64,000 bases of DNA from Leucaena leucocephala (lineage: Eukaryota; Streptophyta; Magnoliopsida; Fabales; Fabaceae), in contig CM073562.1 in the NCBI GenBank assembly GCA_037074615.1, forward strand, positions 5,379,001-5,443,000. Direction: 5' to 3'. The notes beneath the pieces are model-generated. The model was not told where the DNA came from. It made no database searches and saw nothing but the letters and a program-made list of their open reading frames with translations. The first letter of the stretch is position 1, and each line of letters starts with the position of its first letter. Positions 24,100 to 37,357 of this stretch are shown here, piece by piece. Position numbers and translations under genes: made by a program.

Positions 24100-24345
24100 A
24101 ATTAAATGATGAGATATGTAACTATTTAAAATATATTCGATTTTTAAAAAGTACTATTTTATTGTGATTTTAGCGCCGATATTTGAGGAGGCATCCTAAT
24201 TTTTGAGCGTTTAAGTTTACGCTTAAAGATAATTGACATATCGTTCTACTCAATATTAATATTACATAAGAGAAAAAAAACTTCAATCGTCTTTTAGATT
24301 ATGAGTGACTTTAACCTATTTTTAAAAAATTTAATATAAAGAAAA
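24100..24345 (+). repeat. dispersed repeat, copy related to 41625-41872
   Basis: Aligns over about 230 bp with 41625-41872: TATTTTATTGTGATTTTAG, GAGGAGGCATCCTAAT, GTTTAAGTTTACGCTTAA, CTCAATATTAATATTAC and a final ATGAGTGACTTTAACC segment. No coding. Type of element unknown. Confidence 0.6.
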
Positions 24346-24958
24346 ATTACACAATCATAGGTAATTGATTGATGGTCACTTTATTCTTGTAAGTTGTAAC
24401 TAATGAAAACACACTAAAATTAATAGTTTGTATGGTTTAAATTGTAGGACTGTTTGTTACTAAAAATATATATTATATTATAGATATTAAAAAATAGATA
24501 TCTATAATCCTTATTTTTTATAATTCTTTTCTCTTTATATTTTTAATTTCATAACCTCCTTAATAAACTGTTTAGATTAATTTCTTATTGTATGTCATTA
24601 TGTTAATATTTATTTCATTATAACATTTGCATTAATTTTAAGAGTTTGAGAGATCTATAAATAGAAGTTATATACAAGACATATGTAAGATAAACATGTG
24701 AAGAGACATATTCCCTTACTCTCTCTCCCAAATTCTTATATTGCTATCATCTTTTTTACTCTATTAATTTCTTATTTTTATAACATATTCATTGTATTTT
24801 GTTTATAAAAATAACCAATATTGTACAAGACATATAAAAATAGGCTAAAGTATACCTTTATGTATATGTCAAATTTTATTTTATACTTTTAAATTTAAAA
24901 AGTATACTTTTAATATTTTAAATTTAACGCCGCTAACTTCACTAACAAAAAATATTTA

Positions 24959-25672
24959 GCGCTTGTTTAGGTTTAACCTAAACTAAAATTTCAAAAAGGT
25001 TTATTGTCCAAACTTTAATTTAGAGAAATTTTAAAATAAACAGTCATATTTATCCAAAAGGGCTTTTAGACTAAACTATAGTTTAAAATTATCATTTTAT
25101 ATAAGCTACTGAGAATAATTTCTAGAACAGTAAAAGAATTTATAGACTACATAATTACTATTTTATCCCTATTTTTCTGATACAATATCTCTTCTCTTTT
25201 CTCTTTCCTCTATGTGCTATGGAATAAGACGTCTACTGCTCTCCATAGTCACCATATGCTCGTCGGAAGAAGGAGATGAGGAAGATTGTGGTTACATATC
25301 GCCATGCATCTTGCCTCCAGTCTCATTGTGGAAGAACACATCGTTGGCCACTGGTCTCGCCATAGAAGTAGACTTTGCCATGGAATGCCGCTAGTCCTTT
25401 CCTATGCTCACTGGTTTTCATCACCGGTAAATGTTAGTTTGTGGTAAAGTGGAGATAATAGGAGATAGGGAAAAAATAGATTTTTTAAAATAAAATCATA
25501 CTATTTCTGATAATTTACTAATAATAAAAATATTTCTGGTAATAACTATCTAAACACTTATTTATTCAAAATCACTTTTTATTTTATAAGCTTTTCTACA
25601 TAAATTATTTTCTAAATCAAAAGCCCTTTTTTTCATAAACTATTTTTGAAAAGTCTATCTAAATAGGTCTTT
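24959..25672 (+). mobile_element. long MITE, copy A, with a GC-richer internal insert
   Basis: The outer parts match copies B and C: a GTTTAGG-type left end, ACTATAGTTTAAAA, ACAGTAAAAGAATTTATAGAC followed by TTACTATTTTATCCCTATTTTT, and an AAGTCTATCTAAATAGGTC right end. Between about 25210 and 25430 the usual CT-rich centre is replaced or expanded by a GC-richer segment with a 60-codon open frame (MCYGIRRLLLS...). It looks like non-element cargo. I do not recognise the encoded peptide. Confidence 0.6.
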
Positions 25673-25731
25673 ACTCATTAAACTTAAGTAATGATAATGT
25701 AATTAAAAGTTAACAAAAAAAAAAAACTAAC

Positions 25732-25910
25732 GGGGATTGACCCAAGTGGTAAACGGTTTGATATCGTTTAGCGATATCTCAAGTTTAAACCTTGACATAT
25801 GCAAAAAATACCCGCTAGAAGACTCATCTACCATAGCCAAATATGCGATATGGGTTGGATTTATATATAGTAGGGGTAAAGCTCAAATGAATTAGGTGGG
25901 TAATAAAAAA
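25732..25910 (+). mobile_element. SINE-like element, family 1, copy a
   Basis: Starts GGGGATTGACCCAAGTGGTA (A-box-like), then AAGTTTAAACCTTG (B-box-like), GACTCATCTACCATAGC, and a 3' end TTAGGTGGGTAATAAAAAA with an A-rich tail. Aligns end to end with 56974-57153 and, inverted, 33414-33595. A tRNA-derived SINE origin is inferred from the box-like motifs and tail. Confidence 0.6.
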
Positions 25911-28900
25911 AATTAATAAAAAAAAGGTTTGTATGGTAATCATTCTAAATCGTGTTACATTTTATATTAAAAATTAAAATTTAGATATATTTTATCAATA
26001 TTTAATTATTGATTTATTATTTTAAATTGGTTGAATCATATTTATTTTCATTAGTAAAGTAAACAGTATTAAGTCTAAGATTAAAAATATACTTTTTAAA
26101 TTTAAAGAATTAAAATAAAACTTAACCCATAAATAAAGAATCAAATTTATACTTGTAATTATAAATAAAGGATCAAACGTATACTTTAACTTAAATAAAT
26201 AATATTGAGTAAAATTAAATTATTAAAAACACTTTATTTTTATATTTTTTAAATACTTAAATTTAAAAAAATCAATTAATATTTTTGTGGTCAAATATAT
26301 GACATCATATTTAAAATAAATTTAATACTCCCTCTAATTCTAATTATAAAAGATATATAAAAAATTTATTTTAATAATAAATATAAAATTATAATTTATT
26401 TTATTTTTTTAAATTTTTTTTTTAAATATTTTTATATAATTGACATATTACGATATTTTTATAAAAGGTAGTCAAATCCATATAATTAGATAAAATATAT
26501 TAAAAATATATATATAATTATTTAAATTATTAATTTAAATAATTTTATTAATTTTTATAAAACAGGAGGTAGAATACTAATTTTGTGAGAGGGATGAATA
26601 AAAAAATAGTGGGCTCCGCCCAAAATTGCAGTCGGAGGGGACACAAAAGTAACACGTGAAAGGCGCAGTAATCGACGTAAGACGCCAGCTTACGAGGGAA
26701 ACCGCGTTCGTTCAGTTTCATTCAACAGCTCCAATCCCTGCTGAATGCTGATGGTAAAAACGCGTGTCGTACTTCACATCACGCCAATTTGGACTTGTCT
26801 GGTAACCCAGTTGGGAAAAAATTATTTACCAGACAAAATTAAAATCTGTTTTTTTCATTTAATTTTCTTATTAGTAGATAATCTAAATGTATCTCCATAA
26901 GTGTTTCTTATTCGTAAGATATGCCTTGGGGAGCTTGTGAGGCTTAATTCACTCAAAACCTTCTGCTTGTGAAAAGATATAATTATATATATATTTATAT
27001 ATACATGTCATCTGAGTGTTAAGAAAATTTTAGAATAAATGAGTTTTTCAGATTTTAGCCTCCTAGTCTCGAGCTTTTCAAGGGCTTTAGGATTGGTTGA
27101 GACGATTCGACCACCTCAAGATAATATAATAAAAAGTATCTTTTCACATGAAAAACCCACTAAAATATATTTTTTTAATATGGGATAAACCACATGAATC
27201 TAAAACAAAAATTATAATATAAAGAGAACAGATTCGAAGGATTCTTTAGAAATTGAAAAATAAAAAAGAATATGGTGTTATTTTAACGTTGAGAAAAGAG
27301 AAGTGTTTGGAACTACATAAACGAGTTTGATCTATACCAAAAAAAAACAAAAGAAAAAGAAAGGAAAAGCGATTGGAGGCTTGGAGCACACTAGAGGCAT
27401 GGACACTTTTAAACGGATACGCCAACGGCTTTTGACTCGCCCAGACGACACTTTGGATTCCTCCCATCCCATTGAATCCCATTTCCCCCTCCTCAATCAT
27501 GTTCTTCCCTTCCCCAACCTTCGTGGGCCCCACCCTCCTTGTTCCTTCCTTCCCTGAATTTTTCCCTTTTCTTTCCACATTTAAAATTCTCCCCAATTTT
27601 TTTAATAAAAAAAATTAAATATTTTTAATAAATTTATGAGATCTCCAAATCCTTATAATAATAATAAAAATTAAATTTATATTTTTATAAAATATAAATA
27701 TATTTTTTATTATTTATGTCAATTTTCATTTATAATTCTGTCAAATTTTCATCTATTACATCATAATTTGTATAATCTTTTTATATTATTAATTAATCTT
27801 ATTATTATGTATCTAATTTTCAGATTTATGATTATTCTTCTTACATATATTATCTAAAAATTTAATTTAAGATATAGAAAGATTTAATGAGGTATTATTT
27901 GCTAGATAAACTCTATATTGATCAAAATTTGTATAATTATTATGCTTAAATCAAGACTTGTTAACCGAATAAAAATGAGAGAGTAAACGAAGGTTTTATA
28001 TTTTTAAATAGAGTATAATTTACCAATTCGATATATTAAAAATAACTAAATATAAATGAGCACTATGTATTACGTAAAATGATAAGTATATTATATTTAT
28101 ACCAATTCTATCTTATTATAAATATTACTCATACGGGCGTTAATATCCCAACTATTTATTTAATTTATAAAAATTTAAAAAATTAAATAAAATTATTTAA
28201 TTATAATATATATAACATGTTTTTTTTAAAAATAGTGTAATGTTAGTTTATAGATTAATTTATAAGTTAGATAAATTAATTTAAAAAAATAATAAATATA
28301 ATATATGGGAGATAAATAAAAAATTAGATCATGGTTTTACTTTTATAATCAACACTCATCATCTAATTAAATTTTATATTTAAGTTCTGAACATCATGAT
28401 TTATTAGAAATTATTATATCATTGTGAATATAATTTTTGTATGAAGTCTAAGATAAATTATATTATTAATTATTTATTAATAATACGGTGAGTATTATAT
28501 ATAGAGATATTAATTGAGAACTATTATCAATTTACTCCAATAATATTTAAGATCTGACATAATAATAAGGGAAAATTCTTATAAAATAACTTTAGGACTT
28601 CTAAAATATAAAATGATGATTTGAATATGGCAAATCTTAAATTGGTGGGTAAATACAAAATGAGATTTGAATATCTTGACCAAAAAAAGTAAAATTGCCC
28701 TTTAGTTATATTTCAAAAAGAAAGCTAAGGAAGAAATTTTTTAGAGAAGATGTAATCATTCCTTCATCATACTCATTTTCATTTTATAAGTTATATTGAG
28801 TTCTCTTTGCTTTTGAACACTTTTACGAATTCAAAAGGTTCACTTTTTAACGTTATAAACTTTCTATTTCACACAGTAATGAGATTATTTAGTATTTTTT

Positions 28901-29160
28901 TTTTTTGTAGATAGTGTATTGATTATGGTCTCTGGGTCTTGTCTATTTAAATATGTTCAGTTAAAAAATCTTGTAAACTAAATAATCTCTGTTTCAACTT
29001 CAAAGTTCAGACTACACATTAAAACTATATAGACAAATCTAAGTCAATAAATAGACCCCATGATGGAGATCTAGGCTGGCCCACTTCCACTATATATCGT
29101 CCTTTTTTATAAATAATTAAAAAAAACACGTTATATTTATTTATTTTAAATTCCGCTTCT
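25911..29160. other. intergenic: MITE plus orphan GC-richer islands
   Basis: Extremely AT-rich overall. Holds a Stowaway-like MITE and two GC-richer tracts, 26590-26830 and 27370-27575, with promoter-like motifs but no convincing open frame. The rest up to the glucanase promoter shows nothing recognisable. Confidence 0.5.
26328..26572. mobile_element. Stowaway-like MITE
   Basis: The left end CTCCCTCTAATTCTAATTAT follows TA. The right end, read inversely, is CTACCTCCTGTTTTATAAAA. About 245 bp of nearly pure AT between. The CTCCCTC-type terminus with TA targets is the Stowaway signature. Confidence 0.7.
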
Positions 29161-29169
29161 GCTATATAT
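29161..29169 (+). promoter_or_regulatory. TATA box of the glucanase gene
   Basis: GCTATATATT lies about 45-50 bp upstream of the ATG at 29212, close to where a TATA box with a short leader would be expected. An inferred core promoter. Confidence 0.4.
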
Positions 29170-29211
29170 TCCCATTTGCGCGTGAGCCTTGGCAAGAACA
29201 AACCAGAAACC

Positions 29212-32200
29212 ATGGCTGCTTCATTTCCAATCCCAGTTGTCTTCTTCATCTTTCTCCTCCACCTTGCTACCACCGTCTCCTCCATCGGCGTCAACTATGG
29301 CACCGTCGGAGACAACCTTCCGGCACCGCAAGCGGTGGCGAATTTCCTCAAGACCAAGACAACCATCGACAGTGTTAAGATCTTCGATGTGAGCCCTCAA
29401 ATCCTGCAAGCTTTCGCCGGAAGTGGCATCTCCGTCACCGTCACAGCACCTAACGGAGACATTGCGTCGCTAACCAACTTAGATTCCGCTCGCCAGTGGG
29501 TCGTTACTCACATCAAGCCGTTCCACCCTCAAACTAAAATCAAGTACATCCTCGTCGGCAGCGAAGTGCTCCATTGGACCGATTGGAACACCATCAAGCT
29601 TCTCGTACCCGCCATGAGAACTCTCTACGGAGCTCTGAACGCCGAGGGAATCAGAGACATCAAGGTATTCATTCAAAATCTGCTAGTTTCCCCTCCTTTT
29701 CCGCTTAAATCCATCTTTTCCCCTTCTAAGTTCATTCACATTTCAATTAAATCTCGTTCTATTTTTTCAAAAAGATTCAATTTTGCTCAGCCGATCTTAT
29801 GATTTCTTTCTGATTGAATCGTTTTAGAAGGTAAATTGAAGCTAATTGATGTTAATTTCTGAAATATTTCAGGTTACAACGGCGCATTCTTTAGCCATAA
29901 TGCACACGTCTATTCCACCAAGCGCTGGGCGGTTCAGATATGGATTTGCACGATATGTGTTCGCGCCATTGTTGAAATTCTTGAGGGAAACTAAAGCTCC
30001 TTTCATGGTAAACCCATACCCATATTTCGGATACAACCCGAAGAACTCAGACTTCGCTTTGTTCAGACCGAACCGGGGCTTGTTCGACAGGAACACTGGG
30101 CTAACATATACGAACCAGTTCGACGCGCTCATGGACGCGGTTTACTCCGCCATGAAGGCCATTGGGTTCGGTGATGTTGATATCGCCATCGGCGAAACGG
30201 GTTGGCCGACGAACTGTGATGGATATGAAGCTTGTAGTGTGGCCAATGCGGCGTCGTACAACGGCCAGCTGGTGAGCCACGTGGGGTCCGGGAAGGGGAC
30301 GCCATTGATGCCGAACCGCCGGTTCGACACCTACATCTTCGCCTTGTTTAATGAGAACCAGAAACCCGGCCCGACAGCTGAGAGGAACTGGGGCCTGTTC
30401 CTACCCGATTTTACTCCGGTCTATGACTCTGGGATCTTGCGCAGCGGACAGGTTTAATATTTTATTTTATGTTTTTTGAAAGTTTAGTACAGAATAATTA
30501 AAGTGATGCATTATTGTCTTTTTGCTTTGAAAATATTTCATTGCTTTTTATTTTTTACTAGGATTCTTGTGGGGCGGGAAATTTATAAAAACCCATGACA
30601 GATGATTATTTATATTCCTGGGATTCTGAAGATTTTATCTGAAAACGAAGCCACGCCCATATGTTCCCCCAAGTCCGAATTTTTATTTTCTTTCTGGGGT
30701 TTAACTTTTTCTTTAATTAGATTATTCACCTTTTCTTTTCAAGTAAAATCATTTAATTCAATTATATGATTTTACACTTCACGGCAAACTTCTTAAACAA
30801 AAAGCTTGTCGGTGTTTCTCAATGTATTTCACAATCGCATCTACCTTATTTTGTCATCTTTGTTAGTTTTCAGCTTTTTATTTGAAAACATACTATATAA
30901 TAAAGTATTTGATTTAATAATATAACCTCAAGAATACTCATGAAAAAAGGATTGAGTTACATTTAATCCTCTGTGAAGATTTTCTTCATGATTACTTATT
31001 ATTCTAAATTAATATGCGATTAAACTAAAATTCTAAATTATTTTCTTAATAGGATTTTAATATCTTAAATTTTGAGTATTTATTACCCCTTATAAAAAAT
31101 ATTTTAAAGATAAAATTATATAAATAAAACCTAGATGAACGACAAATTATTTAAGATCTTAAATGTCATTAAGAAAATATTTTTGTGTTACATGCTTCTT
31201 GACCTATACCTAAAAGCTCAAGGAATAGTGAATACTAGGTGTTATTTTAAAAAAATGTAGCATGATAGATTATTCATAAATTAAATTAGCATTACTAATA
31301 TACTACTAATAGGAAAATAATATTTCAAATAAAAAAAAAAGGTTCAAATAATACTAATATTTTTTGTTTTGGCTCTCGACCATGTGTCATGGTTACAGCT
31401 TCCCAAGTGTACATCATTGCATCCGCGTACTTATCCTTTGTGGGTTGATGTCAACAAGTGATAATTAAGAATACAAAGTGTTGTTTGATTAAGAACTTAA
31501 TAAACGTAATTGGCAATACGATGTTTCCATTTAAATGAGAGTCCCTTTTCAGATGAAGCTTCATGAGCGACAGGTGGTAGTGTTCGGGAGACATGATAAA
31601 GTGTGATCTGGCATTTTATGTTTGTAGCGTTCATACATGGGGTGTCAATTCTTTGATAGTGATATTTAGCTGGGCTCCATGTTGACTTTCAAAGTTTATG
31701 ATTCTTAAAGATGTGCCGTCTTTTTTTAATCTATAATTTTATATTTATAATATTGTATCATTTCAAATTATCTTTATTTTTTTAAAAAAAAAATTCTAAA
31801 CTTATATGGATAACTATACAATGTTTTTTTTATTTTTATTATTTTGCTTTCTTTTGAGGTATTGCCCACATTCCTCCCTACGCTGCTTAAGAATTAGTAT
31901 AGAGATTTGTTTTAGTTTTAAATATAAATAAAAGATATAATCTATTTTTTTTTATAATTTGTTTTAAGCTTTCCTTATTCATTGTATATATATTGAGGAG
32001 GTTTTTTCAACTGGACTAATTTTTAATACAAATTACTAAAATAAATTATTTTGGAAAAACTAACATTTTTTATAAATAATATTTTAATATGCAAATTAAT
32101 TATTTAACGTATTATTTATGGCTTGAGAATGATGTAGGTTCTGTATGTCATGCTGGTTTAAGGAGATGTCATACTAACGAGGAAAAAGTTTGATATTGAT

Positions 32201-32609
32201 ATTTTTGATAATGAACTTTTTTTTTTTGGGTGCAATTTTGCTAATGAACTGATAACTAATATTTAACTGTAATACTGCAGGCAGTACCCGTGACACAAAA
32301 TCCAGGCCAAAGCCCAATCCTAAGCCCAAAAGGCCCAAGTGAAGGTGGTGGGCAGAAATGGTGCATACCGAAGCCCGGCGCGAGCACACAGTCCCTACAA
32401 GCGAACATACAGTATGTATGCAGCCAGGGAGTGGACTGTAAGCCGATTCAGGCCGGAGGGGCCTGCTATGACCCAAACAACGTGAGGCAGCTCGCCACCT
32501 ACGCCATGAACGCCTTTTATCAGACCAAGGGTCGCCATGACTTCGATTGCTACTTCTCCAACTCTGGCCAAATTGTCTCCTCTAATCCCAGTAAGTGCCT
32601 TCACCTCTT

Positions 32610-32655
<46 letters not shown>

Positions 32656-32831
32656 TTAGCCTAAAGTGATTTGGAGATACCTTAAATTAAATCATATATA
32701 TATATATATATGTATAAGAAATCATTAGCCATTTGTTATTAAGATGAAAAATGTGGGATAAGAAAAGATGGAGTGACAATGCATTATATATTTGGATGTT
32801 ATTGACAGGTGATGGAAAATGTAGAATGTAA
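29212..32831 (+). CDS. secreted beta-1,3-glucanase, GH17 with C-terminal X8 (CBM43) domain
   Basis: Exons 29212-29664, 29873-30451, 32281-32590 and 32809-32831 give 454 aa. The ATG at 29212 sits in ACCATGG and begins a signal peptide (hydrophobic VVFFIFLLHLATTVSS), with the mature protein likely at IGVNYGTVGDN. GH17 spans about residues 25-340. The nucleophile is Glu259 in GETGWPTNC. The other catalytic position is Glu118 in ILVGSEVLHW, where the usual Asn before Glu is Ser. Exon 3 carries a Pro/Gly linker and the X8 domain (KWCIPKPGAS, YVCSQGVDCKPI, ACYDPNNV, DCYFSNSGQIVSSNPS), completed by the 23-bp exon 4 (DGKCRM-stop). The enzyme would act on 1,3-beta-glucan (callose) at the wall or plasmodesmata. 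No GPI-anchor signal follows the X8 domain, so it is probably soluble or wall-bound. Intron 2, between the two domains, is 1.83 kb. Confidence 0.95.
32612..32647. repeat. (TA)n microsatellite in the last glucanase intron
   Basis: An uninterrupted TA run just after the exon 3 donor; another short run lies near 32694-32711. Confidence 0.9.
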
Positions 32832-33413
32832 GCGGGAATTTCAGAAGGGAGCAAGGGTTTGTGATTGGCAGAAGTTGAACACGAACGAGTACGAATGCGG
32901 CTAAAGACTATTTTAACTCGTCATCATCATGATGTATTCATTTATTATTATTATTATTGGGTATGTAAATGTTACCTTAACCAATGTGACCTAGACATCA
33001 TCTTCATGTGGTGAAGACTACGACTACGCTATGTTCTGTTTGTGAAATATTATTATTAGGAACATTATTCTGTTTCTGCTGCTAAAGTTTTTCTTTTGAA
33101 ATTGAATGACGCTAGCTCACCCAAGTTAGTTTAGGTGGCCTGCGTTTGAAACTGAAATTATTTTTGGGAAGTCATTATTTTCTATTAATGTATAGTTTCC
33201 ATCCTAAGAGGGCTTCTACAAGGTCCTAAGGAATATATGCAAAAAAGTTTATTAACAATTTTTCCTACAGGAAATATCAATAAATTTATATAAATCGCTT
33301 GTCTTTGGAATAGTTTTAGTAATTTTTTATATTTATGGTTGGATAAATATGTCAAAATATCATTATGCTTTAATAAAAAAGTACATGATGATGGCAAAAA
33401 ATTATTTTTTTTA

Positions 33414-33595
33414 TCTATCCGATTCAACGGAATCTTATTTTGACTACATTCGAATATGACCTATGTCGTGCATCTGACTATAGTAGGTGAGTTTTTCAGT
33501 GGGTATTTTCTATATATGTTAAGACTCGAATTTGAGACTTCACTTAAGTGATATTGAATTATTTACTATTTAAATTAACCTTAATTAGTATGGCA
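33414..33595 (-). mobile_element. SINE-like element, family 1, copy c (inverted)
   Basis: The reverse complement aligns with copies a and b: CTCAAATTCGAGTCTTAACA, GAAAATACCCACTG, ACTCACCTACTATAG, and a 3' end CCGTTGAATCGGATAGATA followed by an A-rich tail (T-rich on the + strand at 33398-33413). Confidence 0.6.
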
Positions 33596-35246
33596 AAATT
33601 GGTTGAATAGTATGGATTGATGATTGTAAGTTGTTGGTTTGAGCCCTTGAGGGATGTAGAAGTAGATTTTGGTAACTTCTAAATATAACCAACGGATGGG
33701 GATTGTAACATTGTAAGTTAGGTATAGTAAAGCTATTAGTCTCTCATTACATAATAAATTAATATTTAAATTTTTATTTAAAAATATATTTATATTTAAT
33801 ATTCAATAGTTCTTCAAAAATAGAATAATATATATATTTAGCAATTTTAAAAAAATATTTTTATGTATTTTATTATTTGAATATTTTTTAGTTGAGCTAA
33901 ATAACCATAATCTTTTAAATAATTTGAAATTTTAAAAACAAAAAACTTAAACAACAAGCTCCTAATTAATGTGGATAATTATCACTTCAATTTCATGGGT
34001 TTGTACTTCTCTTCTAAGGTAAACTAGCTTTTGATTTGTTTATTTAATTCAAAAATATGGTTAATCACCTAAAATCACAGCATGTGGTTGAGGATTAAGA
34101 TCAACTCAATCCCTGTTAGACAAAATCTACAATTTGAGTCTGCTATGCAAGTTTTGTACTAATCTCAAGTAAAATTGCCATGACTAAATGTAGGTTATTT
34201 TTAATATTACATGGAGCTTGAGGAACAAATTTTAGTTGCTCCAATCATTATATAAGCTAATTAATTAATTTAGATAAATTAAAAATAAATAAGTTAAGTA
34301 TGACTAAATTAAAACCCTCAAGACAAATTCATATTATACACTATTTATAATTAATTGATTTTTTTAGATTTCTTAATTTATCTAAATTTATCAACTAACT
34401 CTTATATTAAGGATATGATGGAATATTATTCAACACTTATGAATTATACATCTTCTTATAAATTTTCTATTATATATTGATATTATTGATCCTAACTAAT
34501 TAAGCTCACCTAGAAATACCACAAATAATCCAATCATGTAAACTAGTGATATCCTTTGTCTTTTTCCTTGCTTGAATAATTTTATTTTAAAGAATTTCAA
34601 AATCGTTTGTTACATACATTATACATAGAATAAAAACATATTCCATATTATTAAATAAAAGAATAAATAATTATTGAGAAGTAATGCTAACATAAATAAA
34701 TAAATATTATTTTATCTAAATTCTTTTGACTTACCCCATATATCTCAATATTGGAAATATGGGTAACACTAATCTAGTCGTCTCTGGCTATTCAGTTTGG
34801 GAAATAACAAGAGCTGAGTGACATGGATATTTCATCTTATTTAATTTATCGTCTGTCTAATTGTTTTTCCCCATCTTATATAATCCTCTCTATAGTTACA
34901 AGAACTAGAGGATAGAGAATATATATTAAGTAATTGTTCACAGCCTAGTTCAGAGAACCTAATCTGCCCAAAAACTAATCATGAAAGATACCGAAAATGT
35001 GTTCATGTTAAGAGGATTGATTATAACTTGTTAGGTTTTGTGTCATTTTATAAGGAGCAAGCGACATTGTTCCCAAGCTTTCTGATCAATTAATGAGCCT
35101 TTGAGATTGATTAATGAAGAGCAATTATCATTGTTTTTTTGTTGAAACTTTCTGTCAACTTTATTATCAATATAATTCTGGTGTATGTGAGTGTCATTGA
35201 CCGTTCAACAAACATAATTAAATCTCTTCATTAACCAACTATAATG

Positions 35247-35402
35247 CTATGTTTTGATAGAGAGAAAAGTGAGGGAAAATAAGGGAGATATAAGAAAATA
35301 TAGGAAGGAAAATTTCATAAAATAGTAAAAAAATTATTATTTTTAGGATTTTTTCTCCTAATATTATTTCCTTCTTAATTTTCTTCTCATCCAACTATAG
35401 GG
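35247..35402. mobile_element. small TIR element (MITE)
   Basis: Left CTATGTTTTGATAGAGAGAA and inverted right CTATAGTTGGATGAGAAGAA are imperfect inverted termini of a 156-bp AT-rich element. Superfamily uncertain. Confidence 0.4.
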
Positions 35403-36031
35403 TTAGTATTATTAGAGAATATTTCATTTTAATTTTAATTTAATTGGTTTCTTTCATTTTTAATGTTATTTTCATTTATTTTTCTAAAATATTTTATAGC
35501 ACCTCAACATATTTGTTTTACACGTCTTACGATTTGAATAAACTGATTATTGAGTTTCTTGCTTCCCCCTCTTTCTCTCTAATCTCCTCTTTCTGTCGTT
35601 GAATTTGTGAGAAAGTATGTTATCATTGGATTAGAGACCAAAATAGCCTTACCTTATCTGTGAGTCACATATCAAATGAAATTCTTTAAAAAAAAATTAA
35701 AAGCACAAATAATATTAATTAAGAGATGAACTTGAAAAATGTCAAATACTAATCCTGGTAATAACCTTGGTAGAAAGAATAAATTAAAATAGGAGAGTTA
35801 CTACCTATATGTTTGGAATCTGACAACACTCTAATATTCCAAAATAGTTGGTGGTATATTGAACATCAAATAATTGTTTTAAAAAAAATCAAATATTTAA
35901 TATGTTTAATTAATGTTAAGAGATCAATTGCGCCCATGCCGGCCACTAACCAATAACTTAATTATCAAAATGGGTTCATTGATTTTAACAAACAGTACTA
36001 AAATTATTCTCAAATTTGTGCTAATGACACC

Positions 36032-36034
<3 letters not shown>

Positions 36035-36086
<52 letters not shown>
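36035..36086. repeat. (TA)n microsatellite
   Basis: About 26 TA units, one of the longest in the window. Confidence 0.95.
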
Positions 36087-36088
<2 letters not shown>

Positions 36089-37313
36089 TGGTGAGCCACC
36101 GCAAATTGCTGAAAGAAAATTTGGTGGCCTTTACGGTTGTTGGAAGCGTCTCAACTTCTTTTTTCCATTCATAATATGAATGTGGCCCCCAATTAACCTG
36201 TTAATATTGAACTACTTTGCCGGGCAATATTAATCATGGTGGCTTAAAGCTTTTAATTTTTTTATACTATCAACTAATATACAGCATTTTTTTAATATCA
36301 TATTACTACATATAAGAGAAATCTACTACTCTAAATTTAGAGTTTGTGATTTCCCCCTTTAGTATTTTAATTTTAGTTTTGTAAATATATATTCATGTTG
36401 ATAAGATTCATAATGAATATATATAAGATTTGGCATGATGTCTATAAAAAAGAAAATAATATAAAATTGTGTGAAGCTGTTAGTTCATATACAAAGAAGG
36501 TAAATAAAATAATATAAAATTTTTTGAAAAGATAAAGAGGAAGACTGAAAATAACTTTTAATAAAGTTATTTAACAGAAATTTTTAGTCAATATTATATT
36601 TAAAGATTTGGCTATTGATAAATCACAATAGTATCATGTGATTTATATAGTTAATTCTACTTAGTAAGGTAAATGATTTTTGTTGTTGTTTTTATAAATG
36701 TAAAAATTTAAGGTGAGAGTTTTACCTCTTATTTAGAATTTGATCTGGCCTGAATTTATACTAGTCAAAATATAATACCAAGATCCCCACAGATTTTCAT
36801 CAAAATCTTATGAGTATAATTGAGCATAATATATAGTTGATACACTAGATAGGCGCCAGGGGTTAGGTTAGGTTAGGTTGCATGACATGATCACAAGATG
36901 GATTAGTTTTTATAGGACCCATCACAATGGTTATTTTATTCTTGGAAATTGATACTTCAAAACTAGGATAAATTATATATATATATATATTCCAAAATAC
37001 TAAAAATTAGACTAATCGTTGAATTGGTTAAAATAATGGTTTAATGGTTAATGGTATAACTGTTATTGAATAAAGTGAGGTCAACCCAATTATGATTAAA
37101 ATAGCATAATTTAATAAAAATATTTATATATAAATCTTAATAAAGTAATATTTAAAATAAAAAGATATTAATCCACAAGTAAGTGGAATATTTTATGTAT
37201 AAATTACACATAATCTAATAAAAGAGAGTTATTAAAGCACAAATATGAGGACTTGATTTTGTATTTGTTTTTTAAAACTCAAAACAACGTCATTTTAGAT
37301 TTAACAAAAGGAG

Positions 37314-37315
<2 letters not shown>

Positions 37316-37352
<37 letters not shown>
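37316..37352. repeat. (TA)n microsatellite
   Basis: About 18 TA units, 220 bp upstream of the 37575 gene. Confidence 0.9.

Positions 37353-37357
<5 letters not shown>

Larger units (their letters stand above)
21850..24950. other. AT-rich 5' flank of MBD-like copy 2 and intergenic DNA
   Basis: Contains a (TA)n at about 22575-22601, the conserved block at 23005-23240 and a decayed repeat at about 24100-24345. No coding exon recognised. Confidence 0.5.

Noticed and set aside
27246..27596. 116-aa minus-strand open frame
   Set aside because: Biased composition, no domain, no splice or codon support; it overlaps a GC-richer promoter-like tract.
36861..36880. Telomere-like GGTTA repeats
   Set aside because: Only three GGTTA units plus a variant; too short for an interstitial telomere, and it is not the plant TTTAGGG repeat.
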